Source: Parvularculaceae bacterium (GTDB taxonomy: Bacteria; Pseudomonadota; Alphaproteobacteria; Caulobacterales; Parvularculaceae). Taken from it: a stretch of 64,000 nt of DNA. Every line of letters starts with the position of its first letter. Positions within the stretch are counted from its first letter, which is position 1. Shown in pieces: positions 43,777 through 53,796 of the stretch. The notes beneath the pieces were generated by a model. It saw only the letters and a list, made by a program, of their open reading frames with translations. It was not told the DNA's origin and did not search any database. A program made the position numbers and the translations under genes. The stretch lies in NCBI GenBank assembly GCA_028284065.1, contig JANQSJ010000013.1:1-64000 (forward strand), in the 5' to 3' direction.

Positions 43777-45105
43777 CTAAACCTCTGGGCCGCCGGCGTT
43801 CATTGCGAGAACCTCCCCGGCGAGATGCAAAGACCCGGCGATCAGGAACCGCGCCGGACCGTCGATGACGCCGGCGGCGGCGCGCAGGGCGTCCTCCAGG
43901 CCGCCCGCGGACGTCGCTTCAAGGCCCGCCTCCGCGGCGGTCGAGGCGAGCGCGCCTGGGTCGCTCGCCTTTAGCGTCTTGGCCGACATCGTGATTACCC
44001 GGCGGACAAGCCCCTGGAACGGCGCGAAAAAACCCCTCGCGTCCTTCGTTTCCTGCATGCCGGCGATGAGGACGACCGGCTTCGGCGCGCGCTCGTCAAG
44101 ATCGGCGAGGGTCGCCGCGAGCGCTGCGGCCGCATGCGGATTATGCCCGCCGTCAAGCCAGACCTCCCGGCCTGGATCGGCGCCGCCGCCGAGCGCGTCG
44201 ACGACAGGCCCCGCCTCTAGCCGCTGCATTCGCGCCGGCCAGCTCGCCGAGGCAAGGCCCTTTGAAATCGTCTCGTCGGACAGGGACAATCCCGCCGCGC
44301 GGATCGCTGCGACGGCGAGCGCCGCGTTCGCGGCCTGATGCGCGCCGACAAGGCGCGGACGGTCAAGATCGCTTATGCTCGCCGCGTCCTGAAAGGCGAG
44401 GCGGCCGCGCTCCTCCCAGAAGGTCCAGTCCGTACCGTGAACGAACCCTTCGGCCTTGGCGTCGGCGGCCGCCTCGATAAGCGCCGCCATCGCCTCCGGC
44501 TCCTGCGCGCCGATCACCGCCGGGCGGCCCGCCTTGAAGATCCCGGCCTTTTCCCGCGCGATCGCGGCGAGCGTATCGCCAAGGAACGCCTGGTGGTCGA
44601 GCCCGATCGCCGAAACGACCGCCGCGAGAGGCGCATCGATCACGTTGGTGGCGTCGAGCCGACCGCCGAGACCGACTTCCAGGAGGAGATAATCCGCTGG
44701 CGTCTCGGCGTAGGCCACGAAGGCGGCGCAGGTGATGGTTTCAAAGAATGTCAGCTCGCTTGCCGCCGCGTCGACGCGCTCCAAGACGTCGAGAAGCTCC
44801 GTATCATGAATTTCACGGCCCGCCAGCGTGATACGCTCATTGTACCGGACGAGGTGCGGCGAGGTGAACACATGAGGGTAAGCGCCTGACGCCTCCAGAA
44901 CCGCCCTTAGGAAGGCGACCGTCGATCCCTTGCCGTTGGTGCCCGCGACATGAAAGGTCGGCGGCAGACGCCTGTGCGGACGGCCGAGCCTTTGCAGCGT
45001 CTCCTCGACCCGCCCGAGGCTGAGGTCGATAAGGCGCGGCCGGCGCGCCGCCAGCTCCGTCAGGAAGGACTCAAGGCGGGACGCGCCCGCGTCGGACTGA
45101 TCCAC
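43777..45105 (-). CDS. folC: folylpolyglutamate synthase / dihydrofolate synthase
   Basis: A 442-residue Mur-ligase-like enzyme. The ATP-binding loop is VAGTNGKGSTVAFLRAVLEA, followed by VFTSPHLVRYNERITLAGRE, LLLEVGLGGRLDATNVIDAP (metal and folate binding), IGLDHQAFLGDTLAAIAREK and WLDGGHNPHAAAALAATLAD. It adds glutamate to dihydropteroate and extends folate polyglutamates. The start is GTG at 45105. It is the last gene of the trp-accD-folC series, 77 bp after accD, the usual alphaproteobacterial order. Confidence 0.95.
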   Translation of the reverse strand: MDQSDAGASRLESFLTELAARRPRLIDLSLGRVEETLQRLGRPHRRLPPTFHVAGTNGKGSTVAFLRAVLEASGAYPHVFTSPHLVRYNERITLAGREIHDTELLDVLERVDAAASELTFFETITCAAFVAYAETPADYLLLEVGLGGRLDATNVIDAPLAAVVSAIGLDHQAFLGDTLAAIAREKAGIFKAGRPAVIGAQEPEAMAALIEAAADAKAEGFVHGTDWTFWEERGRLAFQDAASISDLDRPRLVGAHQAANAALAVAAIRAAGLSLSDETISKGLASASWPARMQRLEAGPVVDALGGGADPGREVWLDGGHNPHAAAALAATLADLDERAPKPVVLIAGMQETKDARGFFAPFQGLVRRVITMSAKTLKASDPGALASTAAEAGLEATSAGGLEDALRAAAGVIDGPARFLIAGSLHLAGEVLAMNAGGPEV

Positions 45106-45182
45106 CGTCTTTACAGCCTATGATCGGCTATCGGGACGCGCGAAAAGAGGCGCGAGAGTTGACCGGCGGCGTCGCACGCGGA

Positions 45183-46151
45183 TCACTCCGCGGCCTTGTC
45201 GACCGCGGCCTCCTCCGGCGCCGGCGGCGCGTCATTGGCGGGGGGCGAAATCTCGTCCCCGGTCGCGGCGGCGGGAATCTCGACGCGCGACTTTGCGACC
45301 CCATTCTTCGTCAGAACCCGAACGAGCTTTCCGACGGCGTCCCGAAGCTCATGGCGATGGACGACAAGATCGACCATGCCCTTCTCCTGAAGGAACTCCG
45401 AGCGCTGAAAACCCTCGGGCAGCTTTTCGCGGATCGTCTGTTCGATGACGCGCGGGCCGGCGAACCCGATGAGAGCGCCAGGCTCAGCAATATGCGCATC
45501 GCCTAGCATCGCGAAGGAGGCGGTGACGCCGCCAGTCGTCGGATGGGTCAGGACGACGATATAGGGCAGGCCTGCCTCCCGCAGCATCTGCACGCCGATC
45601 GTGGTGCGCGGCATCTGCATCAGGGACAATATCCCCTCCTGCATGCGCGCGCCGCCGGAGGCGGTGAAGGTGACGAGCGCGGCGTTGCGCGTGATCGCCT
45701 CTTCGACGCCTTTCAGAAACGCCTCGCCAAGGGCGCAGCCCATGGAGCCGCCCATGAAACCGAAGTCCTGGCACGCGGCGACCACCGGCAGGCCCTGAAC
45801 TTTGCCGGCGGCGATGCGCATCGCATCCGCGCGCCCGGTCTTGCGCCGCGCATCGCGCATACGGTCCGCATAGCGGCGCTCATCCTTGAATTTCAGCGGG
45901 TCGGCGGGCGTCTCCGGCAACTCGATATCGTCAAACTTGCCGTCATCGAAAAACGCGTGAAGGCGCTCTTCGGCGCCGATCGGCATGTGATGGGCGCAGG
46001 ACGGACACACCCATTGCGTGTTCTCAAGGTCGCGGTGGAAGACCATCTCGCCGCAGTTCTTGCACTTCACCCAGAGGGCGTCCGCGCCGTCGTCCTGCCG
46101 CTTGAACATGTTCTTGATGCCGGGCGGCGTAATGTTCGACAGCCAGTTCAA
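45183..46151 (-). CDS. accD: acetyl-CoA carboxylase carboxyltransferase beta subunit
   Basis: A 322-residue protein of usual length. The N-terminal zinc ribbon has two CxxC pairs ([20 protein letters not shown] followed by [11 protein letters not shown]), then the crotonase-like core [60 protein letters not shown] and [18 protein letters not shown]. With AccA it transfers carboxyl from biotin to acetyl-CoA for fatty acid synthesis. A Pro/Ala/Glu-rich tail (about 285-322) is variable. It follows trpA by 84 bp, as in many alphaproteobacteria. Confidence 0.97.
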   Translation of the reverse strand: MNWLSNITPPGIKNMFKRQDDGADALWVKCKNCGEMVFHRDLENTQWVCPSCAHHMPIGAEERLHAFFDDGKFDDIELPETPADPLKFKDERRYADRMRDARRKTGRADAMRIAAGKVQGLPVVAACQDFGFMGGSMGCALGEAFLKGVEEAITRNAALVTFTASGGARMQEGILSLMQMPRTTIGVQMLREAGLPYIVVLTHPTTGGVTASFAMLGDAHIAEPGALIGFAGPRVIEQTIREKLPEGFQRSEFLQEKGMVDLVVHRHELRDAVGKLVRVLTKNGVAKSRVEIPAAATGDEISPPANDAPPAPEEAAVDKAAE

Positions 46152-46235
46152 TGCTTTCTCCTCGCGTCCATTTCACCGGCATTCGCCGCTCGCAGCGTTC
46201 GGCGGAGCCTATAAGAGACGCCTTAACTGTTCGCT

Positions 46236-47087
46236 TTAGCCGGCGTTTCGGGGATGCCGCGCCGCCGCCGCAAGCTCGCCGACAAACAGCGTTACGTTCG
46301 ATACGATAGTATCGGGATCGCGGACCGCGTTCTCAAGCCCGCCGCCGTCGGCTTCTAGCGCGGCCGCGAGCCTGTCGACAATCGCCGATCCGACGACAAC
46401 CGCATCCGCCAGCGCGCCGAACGCCGCCGCCTGTTCCGGGGTTTTGACGCCGAAACCAACCGCCACGGGAAGCTCGCTTGCCTGTTTCACTCGGGCGACG
46501 GCGGCCGCCACATCCGCCTCAACGCCGCTCTTGCGCCCTGTAACGCCGGCGACAGCGACGTAATAGATGAAGCCCGAGGCGCCATCGAGGATGACCGGCA
46601 GGCGCGCCGCGTCCGTCGTCGGCGTCGCGAGGCGAATAACATCAACGCCCGCAGACGCGGCGCCGGCCCGCAAGGGCGCATCCTCCTCCGGCGGCAAATC
46701 GACGACGATCAGGCCGTCAACGCCCGCCTCGGCTGCGATCGCCGGGAACGCCTCGAGCCCGCGGCGTTCAATCGGGTTGGCGTACCCCATCAGAATGATC
46801 GGCGTCTCGCCGCCCTCAGCGCGGAACCGGCGCACCATGTCGAGCGTCCTGTCGAGGGTCTGGCCGGCCTTGAGCGCGCGCAGGCCCGACGCCTGGATCG
46901 ATGGGCCGTCCGCCATCGGATCGGTGAAGGCGACGCCAAGCTCGATGATGTCGGCGCCCGCGCCCGGCAGCGCCTTAAGGAGGCGGTAGGACGTGTCTAG
47001 GTCAGGATCGCCGGCCATAACGAACGGAATGAAGCAAGCGCGGCGTTCGGCTTTTGCGGCGTCGAAGGCGGCGGCGATACGGGACAT
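46236..47087 (-). CDS. trpA: tryptophan synthase alpha subunit
   Basis: A 283-residue TIM barrel: [40 protein letters not shown] (catalytic Glu and Asp), [37 protein letters not shown] and [16 protein letters not shown]. It splits indole-3-glycerol phosphate and passes indole to TrpB. Unusually for this operon type it is separated from trpB by about 4 kb carrying three unrelated genes on the same strand. The subunits still need to pair in roughly equal amounts, so how trpA is expressed is of interest; 131 bp precede it. Confidence 0.96.
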   Translation of the reverse strand: MSRIAAAFDAAKAERRACFIPFVMAGDPDLDTSYRLLKALPGAGADIIELGVAFTDPMADGPSIQASGLRALKAGQTLDRTLDMVRRFRAEGGETPIILMGYANPIERRGLEAFPAIAAEAGVDGLIVVDLPPEEDAPLRAGAASAGVDVIRLATPTTDAARLPVILDGASGFIYYVAVAGVTGRKSGVEADVAAAVARVKQASELPVAVGFGVKTPEQAAAFGALADAVVVGSAIVDRLAAALEADGGGLENAVRDPDTIVSNVTLFVGELAAAARHPRNAG

Positions 47088-47218
47088 CGGGCGGGCGCTA
47101 CCCTCTTGAAACTCTCGGACGAATTGACGGGTCGCCGCCTGGAGGGCCGGCTTTCATGGGCCATACCGCCCACGCGGCGCAAAGGAAAGCTGAACGAGGC
47201 CGCCGGGGTCGCCTTCGA

Positions 47219-48931
47219 CTAAGCCGCAGCGCAGCCGAGCGCCGCCAAGATCTCGGCCGACTCGCGCGAACCGGGGGCGTCAATGCCCTCCGCGATCAAA
47301 CAGCGCTCGCCGGCGTCAAGGCGCGGGTCCGTCCTCAAATCGGCGAGGATCGACGCCAGGTCCTCGGCCCCCTCCATGACGCCGACGCCGCCATCCTCCG
47401 CGCTGTCGAACCGCATCAGCCGCGGCGCGCCCTCGGCGTAGGTCGGCCAGTCCGGCAGGCCGTCGCTCTGCGGGACGCCGGTCCGCGCGAACGCCGCCCA
47501 GTATCGCTGCATCGCCCGCGACAGCTCGCGCCGGGAGGCTTCCGTCTTTTTGCCAAACACCACCCGGTCGACGGAACCTAACAGCTTGAACCGTCCGAAC
47601 ACGAACGGAATTTCGAAGGCGTGGGCGGCGCCGAACAGGGTCGAGAAATCCGTCGTCAGAAGCGATCCGCCTTCGTCCCAGTCAAAGCGGTACGCCCACA
47701 CCTCGCCATGGCCGGCCGCCGCCATCGCCGCAGCCGGCGCGTCGACCGAACGCGCGCGCCACCAACGCGAATGATAGTCCGAAAGGGCGTCGTAGAAGTC
47801 CTGATCCTTGGGCGCGATAAGGAAGCCAAGCGTCGCGTCTACGAGCCGCGGATTGAGCGCCTGAAAGAGCTTCATCTCGTCCTTGTTGGTGCCGGTGATG
47901 ATCGGAACTGCGTTGAACGTCGAAACGTCCGCAAACGCCTCTTTTAAGGTAGGCGTTGGCAGCGCCGGGTCATTGGCGATGATCTTCGGCAGAACGACCC
48001 CCTCCCCATCCGTCGTGTAAGCCTCGAACAGCGCGTCAAGGCTGACAGCGCGCAGCTCCGCCGCCGTCGTCGCCCCAAGGCGCGCCATCGCTTCGGATGA
48101 AGTATTGGCGACGTCGCCATTCTCGGCCGTTTCGGGGTCCACCGACGCAAAGCTGCCGGACTGTATAACCGCCTTGTGGAACAGCCCCTTGGCTTCAGGC
48201 GTCGCAAGCAGGGTGACGACATTGTGCCCGCCGGCGCTTTCGCCGAAAATCGTGACATTGCCGGTGTCGCCGCCAAACGCGGCGATATTGTCCCGCACCC
48301 ATTTAAGGCTGGCGACGAGATCGAGGGTGCCGAAATTCGCGCTGGCGTCGAGGGGCTCGTTGGAGCCCTCCGCGTCCGTCCGAAGCGCTGAATGAGCGAA
48401 CCAGCCGAGCGGCCCAAGCCGGTACTGGACGGTCACCACAATGACGTTTTCGTTCAGGACAAGATCGGACGGATCATAACTGCCGGCGCGTCCCCAAACA
48501 TTGCTGCCGCCGTGAATCCACACCATGACCGGCAGGTCGCCGCCCGCCGAAGCGTCCTTCGGCGCATAAACATTGAGGCGCAGGCAGTCCTCCTCGCCGA
48601 CGCGCAGGCCGGGCGCAACGCCTTCTGCGCGGTTGAGGCCGCTTGTCATCTGCGGGCAGCGCGGACCGAAGGCGACAGCCTCCTTCCGCCCGCCCCAGGA
48701 CGCCGGCGGCCGCGGCGCGCGATAGCGAAGCTCCCCTTCCGGAGCCGCCGCGAAGGGCAGGCCGAGCCAGGCGTAGGCGCCGCGCTCTGTCTCAATGCCA
48801 ACGACATCGCCGCCAGTGAGCTCGCGCGCCGTCGCATCGACCGGCGTTCCTTGCGGCGCCCAGTCGTCTACGGATCGTTTTGCGCACGCCGACAGTGCGG
48901 CGAGCGCCGCAATCGCGATCATCAACCGCAT
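47219..48931 (-). CDS. type B carboxylesterase, putative lipoprotein
   Basis: A 570-residue carboxylesterase/lipase (PF00135) read from ATG 48931 with AGAGGGGC upstream; the frame is open much further 5' but without homology. The signal peptide MRLMIAIAALAALSAC has a lipobox with C16. VMVWIHGGSNVWGRAGSYDP forms the oxyanion region, FGESAGGHN the nucleophile elbow (S232), and AAHAFEIPFVFG supplies the histidine. Family members cleave carboxyl esters in lipids or acylated compounds. It lies between the O-antigen ligase-like gene and trpA on the same strand, so it may act on an envelope polysaccharide or its acyl groups; that is inference. Confidence 0.9.
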   Translation of the reverse strand: MRLMIAIAALAALSACAKRSVDDWAPQGTPVDATARELTGGDVVGIETERGAYAWLGLPFAAAPEGELRYRAPRPPASWGGRKEAVAFGPRCPQMTSGLNRAEGVAPGLRVGEEDCLRLNVYAPKDASAGGDLPVMVWIHGGSNVWGRAGSYDPSDLVLNENVIVVTVQYRLGPLGWFAHSALRTDAEGSNEPLDASANFGTLDLVASLKWVRDNIAAFGGDTGNVTIFGESAGGHNVVTLLATPEAKGLFHKAVIQSGSFASVDPETAENGDVANTSSEAMARLGATTAAELRAVSLDALFEAYTTDGEGVVLPKIIANDPALPTPTLKEAFADVSTFNAVPIITGTNKDEMKLFQALNPRLVDATLGFLIAPKDQDFYDALSDYHSRWWRARSVDAPAAAMAAAGHGEVWAYRFDWDEGGSLLTTDFSTLFGAAHAFEIPFVFGRFKLLGSVDRVVFGKKTEASRRELSRAMQRYWAAFARTGVPQSDGLPDWPTYAEGAPRLMRFDSAEDGGVGVMEGAEDLASILADLRTDPRLDAGERCLIAEGIDAPGSRESAEILAALGCAAA

Positions 48932-49047
48932 GGGAGCCCCTCTTTCTCGCCAGGCTCCTGTTCCCGCCAGGAGCCCGGCCCATATCTTTCGTGCGCCGTT
49001 TCTATCCGAAGCGGGTCCGGCCGCGCAAATGCGCCCCCACTCTCCCC

Positions 49048-50304
49048 TTAAAGACCGGGGCGCACGGGCGCGGGCGGCGCCGGCGACGTGGACGCGAGCC
49101 GGACGGCGATGGCGGCGATCCAGACCGCGGCGAACCGCCATACCTGCCAGACGCTCCATTCCGTCATGGCGGTGACGAGGAGCGCTGCGGCGAGCGCCGC
49201 AATAGTCGCGGCGTCCTCGCGGCTTTCGCAAGCTCTCAAACTTGCGCGCCAGGCGGCGACGATAAAGCCGAGCAGCGACAAGGCGCCGACGATCCCGAGA
49301 TCCATCCACACATGCAGGAACAGGTTGTGTGGGTGAAGCGGCATCGTGTTAAGCGGCACGCCATTGATTTGCACCGGTTCGATCGGGCGGCTGATCGCGC
49401 GGGCGAATTCGACGCCGCCGCCGAACGGGTGGCGCGCGATTTCATCGCCCGCGCGCTCCCAGATATACAGCCGCTGAAGCCAGGAATCAGGCGCCGAAGG
49501 GAAAGCGGCGCGCGCCGCGTCAGCGTCGAGGGCCATCGCCGCCAGCGGCGTCGCGACGACCGCCGCCGCCGCGATGGCGAATATGGCGGAAACGACGGGC
49601 TTTCCCACGCCGCGCGCGATCAGGTACGCGATCAATCCTGCGGCCAGCATAACTGCGTTCGTCGCGATGGAGAATTTCAGCGCCGGGATGATCGCCAGAC
49701 CGACAAGCGCCCACCCAAGAAGCGGCCGGCGTAAACGGTCAGCGAAAATCCGCCGCGCCGGCCACACGAGAAGCACAAGCAGCAACGAGCCTCTGCCCAG
49801 CGAGATAAAGTCGCGCACTTTCGTCTCCGGCGGCGGCAGCGCCTGTCTGATGGCGGCGTCGGTCGCAGCCTCGAACGTCAGGAGCGCAGCCATCGCAAGG
49901 CTCGCCCATGCGACCGCCGCCGCGGCTCGGCCGCGCGCGGCGGGCGAGAGATAATGCACGCTGTGGAGCGACAGGGGCGCAATCAGGAAGCACGCTGCGA
50001 ACGTCGCCGCCCAGGTTACCTTGCCGGGCAGCGGCGACCAGGCGGCGGAAAGCGCCGCATACGCGATGAAGAGCCCGGCCGACGCGTAATAGATCATCCA
50101 CCGCAGATCGAAGGCGCGGAACGTGGCGCGGCGCGCGTAATAGGCGTGGCGCCAGTCAATGGCGGCGAGCGGCGCGAGGAGAATTGGCGCGTAAGCCCGG
50201 TGTCCGAGCACCGCCGCCACGGCGAGCATCCAGAAAAAGACCGTATACGTTGCGCCGCGGCGAACCTCGGACGGCGAATAGAGGAAAGCCTCGACCTGGG
50301 CCAT
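49048..50304 (-). CDS. O-antigen ligase / Wzy-like membrane protein
   Basis: A 418-residue membrane protein with about ten helices and a large loop between late helices (about 265-325). The loop and following helix carry the O-antigen ligase/polymerase (Wzy_C, PF04932) signature: RAGDEIARHPFGGGVEFARA and PLHPHNLFLHVWMDLGIVGA. Such proteins ligate or polymerise polysaccharide on undecaprenyl-phosphate carriers at the periplasmic face. Ligase and polymerase cannot be separated by sequence. It starts one base after the glycosyltransferase stop codon, so the pair is translationally coupled. Confidence 0.87.
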   Translation of the reverse strand: MAQVEAFLYSPSEVRRGATYTVFFWMLAVAAVLGHRAYAPILLAPLAAIDWRHAYYARRATFRAFDLRWMIYYASAGLFIAYAALSAAWSPLPGKVTWAATFAACFLIAPLSLHSVHYLSPAARGRAAAAVAWASLAMAALLTFEAATDAAIRQALPPPETKVRDFISLGRGSLLLVLLVWPARRIFADRLRRPLLGWALVGLAIIPALKFSIATNAVMLAAGLIAYLIARGVGKPVVSAIFAIAAAAVVATPLAAMALDADAARAAFPSAPDSWLQRLYIWERAGDEIARHPFGGGVEFARAISRPIEPVQINGVPLNTMPLHPHNLFLHVWMDLGIVGALSLLGFIVAAWRASLRACESREDAATIAALAAALLVTAMTEWSVWQVWRFAAVWIAAIAVRLASTSPAPPAPVRPGL

Positions 50305-50305
50305 G

Positions 50306-51055
50306 TCAGCCGCCGGCGAGCACGCGGCGCGCGCGTTTGAACCGCTTTTCCGCCGACCTGCGGGCGCGCTGCAACGGCCCGGTCGGCCGTCTCGGCGCGA
50401 TAGGGTCGTCGACGTGCCGGCCGTCGCCGATATGCCGTATCGCCGGTTCGCTCAGATAGGCCATGCGAAATCCGGCCTTCTTGAACGCATAGCTGACGTC
50501 CGCCTCGTGCCCCAGCGCCGCATAAGGACCGATGCGTCGGTAGTCGGCGAGGCGGCGCAGGCCCGGATTGAAGGAGTGGCTGAAGTATTCCGGGTGCGCT
50601 GAAGGGTCCGTCAGGAAATAGCGCTCTCCGTGGGCGTCGACATCCGCCAGCGCGCGCAATAGCGGGTTCAGATTGGCGCGGTCGCGCAACCCGACCATTG
50701 AGATGTCCGGCAGCTCCTCAAGAAGCCGCCTTGACGACTCGATGAAGCCGCTGCGCGTGAACCGCCAGTCATCCTCGCAATGAAAGATGAACGGCGTCGT
50801 CACCATGGCGTAGGCCTTGTCGATCGACGCCATCTGGCCGAGCCGCGTCGCATTCACGACCACTTCGACGCCGGCATTGACGCCGGCCGCCACCTCGCGC
50901 GCGCGGCCGTCGCCGGAATCCTCAATAACGATGGCGCGCGCAGGGCGCTGGTCGAGCATCTCGAAAAGGCTTTCCAAGGTCGGCCGCAAAAGGTCGAACC
51001 GCCCGCAGCTGGTGACGACGAGGGTGAAGGGCTCTTTCGGCAACCGGGACTCCAA
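50306..51055 (-). CDS. glycosyltransferase, GT-A type
   Basis: A 249-residue protein with a family 2-like GT-A fold: FTLVVTSCGRFDLLRPTLES (10-29), ARAIVIEDSGDGRAREVAAG, and FIFHCEDDWRFTRSGFIESS, with the metal/nucleotide-sugar acidic motif at E94-D96. The C terminus is strongly basic (RRSAEKRFKRARR), which may hold it at the membrane. It begins 15 bp after trpB and is followed one base later by the O-antigen ligase-like gene. Sugar donor and acceptor are unknown. Confidence 0.88.
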   Translation of the reverse strand: MESRLPKEPFTLVVTSCGRFDLLRPTLESLFEMLDQRPARAIVIEDSGDGRAREVAAGVNAGVEVVVNATRLGQMASIDKAYAMVTTPFIFHCEDDWRFTRSGFIESSRRLLEELPDISMVGLRDRANLNPLLRALADVDAHGERYFLTDPSAHPEYFSHSFNPGLRRLADYRRIGPYAALGHEADVSYAFKKAGFRMAYLSEPAIRHIGDGRHVDDPIAPRRPTGPLQRARRSAEKRFKRARRVLAGG

Positions 51056-51070
51056 CAGCCCTAAGGGCGT

Positions 51071-52315
51071 TCAAAAAGCGTCCTTCTTAAGATGATCCAT
51101 CACGGAAAATATATCCTTGTCGCCTCGACCGCACATGTTGAGAACGAGGATCGCCTCCGCAGGCATGTCCGCAGCCTTGTCGAGCGCCCGGGCGAGGGCG
51201 TGGGCGGGCTCCAGGGCCGGGATGATCCCCTCCAGCCGCGAACAGAGCTGAAAGGCCTCAAGCGCCTCTTTGTCCGTCGCGGAAAGATACTGCGCCCGGC
51301 CCGTCTCCTTCAGCCAGGCGTGCTCCGGCCCGACGCCGGGATAATCAAGGCCGGCGGAGATGGAATGGGCGTCGAGGATCTGGCCGTCATCGTCCTGGAG
51401 GAGGTAGGTGCGGTTGCCGTGCAGGACGCCCGGCGAGCCGCCGGTCAGCGACGCCGCGTGCGCATCAGTGTCGACGCCTTCGCCGGCGGCCTCAACGCCG
51501 ATGATCTCCACTTCCCGGTCATCCAGGAACGGATGAAAGAGGCCGATGGCGTTCGACCCGCCGCCGATGCACGCCATCACGACATCCGGCAGTCGACCCT
51601 CCGCCTCCAGAATCTGCTCGCGCGCTTCGACGCCGATGACCGACTGGAAGTCGCGGACCAGCATCGGATAAGGGTGCGGGCCCGCGGCCGTTCCGATGAC
51701 ATAGAACGTATCCGCCACATTGCCGACCCAGTCGCGCAGCGCCTCGTTCATGGCGTCCTTAAGGGTCGCCCGCCCGCTCGTCACGGGACGGATCTCCGCT
51801 CCAAGAAGCTCCATGCGGAAGACGTTCGGCTTCTGGCGTTCCACGTCCGTCGCGCCCATGAAGACAACGCACGGCAGGCCGAACCTCGCGCACACGGTGG
51901 CGGTGGCGACGCCGTGCTGGCCTGCGCCAGTCTCCGCGATGATCCGGGTCTTTCCCATGCGGCGCGCCAGCAAGACCTGGCCGACGCAGTTATTGATCTT
52001 GTGGGCCCCGGTGTGATTGAGCTCGTCGCGCTTGAAATAGATCTTCGCGCCACGGCCGGAGGACGCGCGCGCGCGGACATGTTCGGTCACTCGTTCGGCG
52101 TAGTAGAGCGGCGACGGTCTGCCCACGTAGTGCTTGAGGTAATACCGAAGTTCGGCCTCGAATTCCGGGTCATTTCTTGCGCGCGCATATTCTTCGGCGA
52201 GCGCATGAATGAGCGGCTGGAGCGTCTCCGCCACGAAGCGCCCGCCAAAGGCGCCAAACCGGCCTTCCTCGTCGGGGCCGGTCCGCAAACTATTCCGAAG
52301 ACCTTGCGCGCTCAC
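51071..52315 (-). CDS. trpB: tryptophan synthase beta subunit
   Basis: A 414-residue PLP enzyme read from GTG 52315, with GGAG seven bases upstream; TTG 52318 is the other in-frame option. [55 protein letters not shown] (the Schiff-base lysine), [20 protein letters not shown] and [14 protein letters not shown] are typical. It condenses indole with serine. The GTG shares GTGA with the stop of a 35-codon ORF that fills the gap after trpF. It is followed closely by a glycosyltransferase gene instead of trpA. Confidence 0.96.
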   Translation of the reverse strand: MSAQGLRNSLRTGPDEEGRFGAFGGRFVAETLQPLIHALAEEYARARNDPEFEAELRYYLKHYVGRPSPLYYAERVTEHVRARASSGRGAKIYFKRDELNHTGAHKINNCVGQVLLARRMGKTRIIAETGAGQHGVATATVCARFGLPCVVFMGATDVERQKPNVFRMELLGAEIRPVTSGRATLKDAMNEALRDWVGNVADTFYVIGTAAGPHPYPMLVRDFQSVIGVEAREQILEAEGRLPDVVMACIGGGSNAIGLFHPFLDDREVEIIGVEAAGEGVDTDAHAASLTGGSPGVLHGNRTYLLQDDDGQILDAHSISAGLDYPGVGPEHAWLKETGRAQYLSATDKEALEAFQLCSRLEGIIPALEPAHALARALDKAADMPAEAILVLNMCGRGDKDIFSVMDHLKKDAF

Positions 52316-52419
52316 CAAGCCGCTCCACTTGCGCCGGCCGCGTCGGGGCCGTTCGGTGTCGGGTGGTAAGCCTTCGCGCGCCGCAGCGCCAGCGCCATGT
52401 CGTCGCCCATGGAGCGCAT
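52312..52419 (-). CDS. candidate 35-residue coupled ORF between trpF and trpB
   Basis: This short frame fills the trpF-trpB gap exactly. Its ATG (52419-52417) overlaps the trpF stop as TGATG, and its TGA overlaps the trpB start as GTGA. The product would begin [20 protein letters not shown] and end in GASGAAW; the first 16 residues could form a helix and the rest is Pro/Ala/Gly-rich. It has no recognisable family. Its function could be the peptide itself or simply to carry ribosomes from trpF to trpB. It is too short for coding statistics to prove. Confidence 0.45.
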   Translation of the reverse strand: MRSMGDDMALALRRAKAYHPTPNGPDAAGASGAAW

Positions 52420-53108
52420 CAGCCCCGCCCGGCGGCGAACGCCTCGCGCGCCGCCTTTATAAATGCCGCAATCAGCTCAGACGATTTCTCTCCGGGCCGC
52501 GCTTCGACCCCCGACGACACGTCAACGCCGGAAAACCGGGGATGCGCCGCCAATGCGCCTATCGCCTCGCCGACATTCTCGGGATTGAGCCCGCCCGCCA
52601 GCAGGAAGGGCGCGTCGCCCTGATAGGCGTCAAGAAGTCCCCAATCGAAGGACTTTCCGAGCCCGCCGCGCTGCGCGCCGTCGCCTTCGTGCCTGGCGTC
52701 GAAGATAAACCCATCGACAATCCCGGCATATCGGCCGGCGCAGGCGATATCCTCCGGGCCGGCGACGCCGATGGCCTTGACGATCTTCGCGCCCGTCGCC
52801 GCCTTGACGGCCGCCAGCAGGTCCGGCGGTTCATCGCCATGAAACTGAAGGACATCGACAATCCTTGCGAGTTCAGCGAGCGCCGCATCGTCGGCGTTCA
52901 CCGTCAGGGCTACCGCGCACGGCGCCGCGCCCGCGTCCTGGCCATCGCGCAGCCGCTCCTGGATCGCCGCTATTCCTTGCGGGTCAATGGCGCGCTTAAC
53001 GCCCGGAACCGCGACGAATCCGATGAGGTCGGCGCCGGCGTTCAGCGCCGCGAGGGTCGCCTCCTCCGTTCGCAGGCCGCAAATCTTGATGAGCTGCTTT
53101 TTGCGCAT
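52419..53108 (-). CDS. trpF: phosphoribosylanthranilate isomerase
   Basis: A 229-residue TIM barrel: [20 protein letters not shown] (the general-base cysteine in KICG), [60 protein letters not shown] and [19 protein letters not shown] (the general-acid aspartate in the VDVSSGVE strand end and the phosphate loop). It isomerises N-(5-phosphoribosyl)anthranilate in tryptophan synthesis. It follows lapA by 68 bp on the minus strand; the ihfB-lapA-trpF-trpB order is standard for the class. Confidence 0.95.
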   Translation of the reverse strand: MRKKQLIKICGLRTEEATLAALNAGADLIGFVAVPGVKRAIDPQGIAAIQERLRDGQDAGAAPCAVALTVNADDAALAELARIVDVLQFHGDEPPDLLAAVKAATGAKIVKAIGVAGPEDIACAGRYAGIVDGFIFDARHEGDGAQRGGLGKSFDWGLLDAYQGDAPFLLAGGLNPENVGEAIGALAAHPRFSGVDVSSGVEARPGEKSSELIAAFIKAAREAFAAGRG

Positions 53109-53176
53109 GATGAGCTGTTCGCGCCTCGGCGCCCATTCGCCGCCGCACCGGGCCGATCCCTAACGCGCCGGCCGCG

Positions 53177-53512
53177 TCAGCTTTCGGCGACGATCAGCGG
53201 GGCTTCGCCCGTCGACCGAGCGGCGAGGATCTGATTTTCGCGTTCCAGCTCTTTCAGGGCGCGCCGGTCCTGCATCGCCTGCAGGCGCTTGTCGCGGGCC
53301 GATACCCATGTGGCGAAGACGCCCAGGAAAAACCCGATAAGCAGAAACAGCGTCAGCCAGAACCAGAGCCAGATCGCGGGCGTCTGCAGAACGGGTTCAT
53401 CGGTGGAGAAAGGGTCAAGGCTCACCGCAACGAGCTGCCGGTTCGCCGCCAGAAACACAACGAAAACCAAGCCAGCCGGAGCCCAAATCAATCGCTTAAT
53501 CAGCTTCCCCAT
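53177..53512 (-). CDS. lapA: LapA-domain (DUF1049) membrane protein
   Basis: A 111-residue protein with two membrane helices (about 8-24 and 45-68) and a cytoplasmic coiled-coil tail (SARDKRLQAMQDRRALKELE). The sequence LVFVVFLAANRQLVAVSLDP, then IWLWFWLTLFLLIGFFLGVF, matches LapA/DUF1049. In E. coli LapA works with LapB in controlling LPS synthesis; here that role is only assumed. It sits between ihfB and trpF, the usual place in alphaproteobacteria. Confidence 0.86.
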   Translation of the reverse strand: MGKLIKRLIWAPAGLVFVVFLAANRQLVAVSLDPFSTDEPVLQTPAIWLWFWLTLFLLIGFFLGVFATWVSARDKRLQAMQDRRALKELERENQILAARSTGEAPLIVAES

Positions 53513-53796
53513 TGTGCTCGCTCCGCCGCCGACCCCTCGCGCGCGCCGTCAAGAGCGGCGCGTCCACTACAAAATGTCAGCGCCGCTATTCGCGTTTAAG
53601 CCCACAACGCGTGCTCCGGCGACCGACGCGCCTAAATAACCCACGCCGCGCCCGCGACGGAAGCGAAAAAGCGGCGGCTAATGCGGGTCGCAGCGAAAAT
53701 GGATCGCCAGTTTCGCGCCGCCGCCCGAACAATCAATCCATTAGAGCCGTCTGCGCGGGTTCGCCTGAAGCGCAAAGGGCTGCGGCGGGCGCTTAC

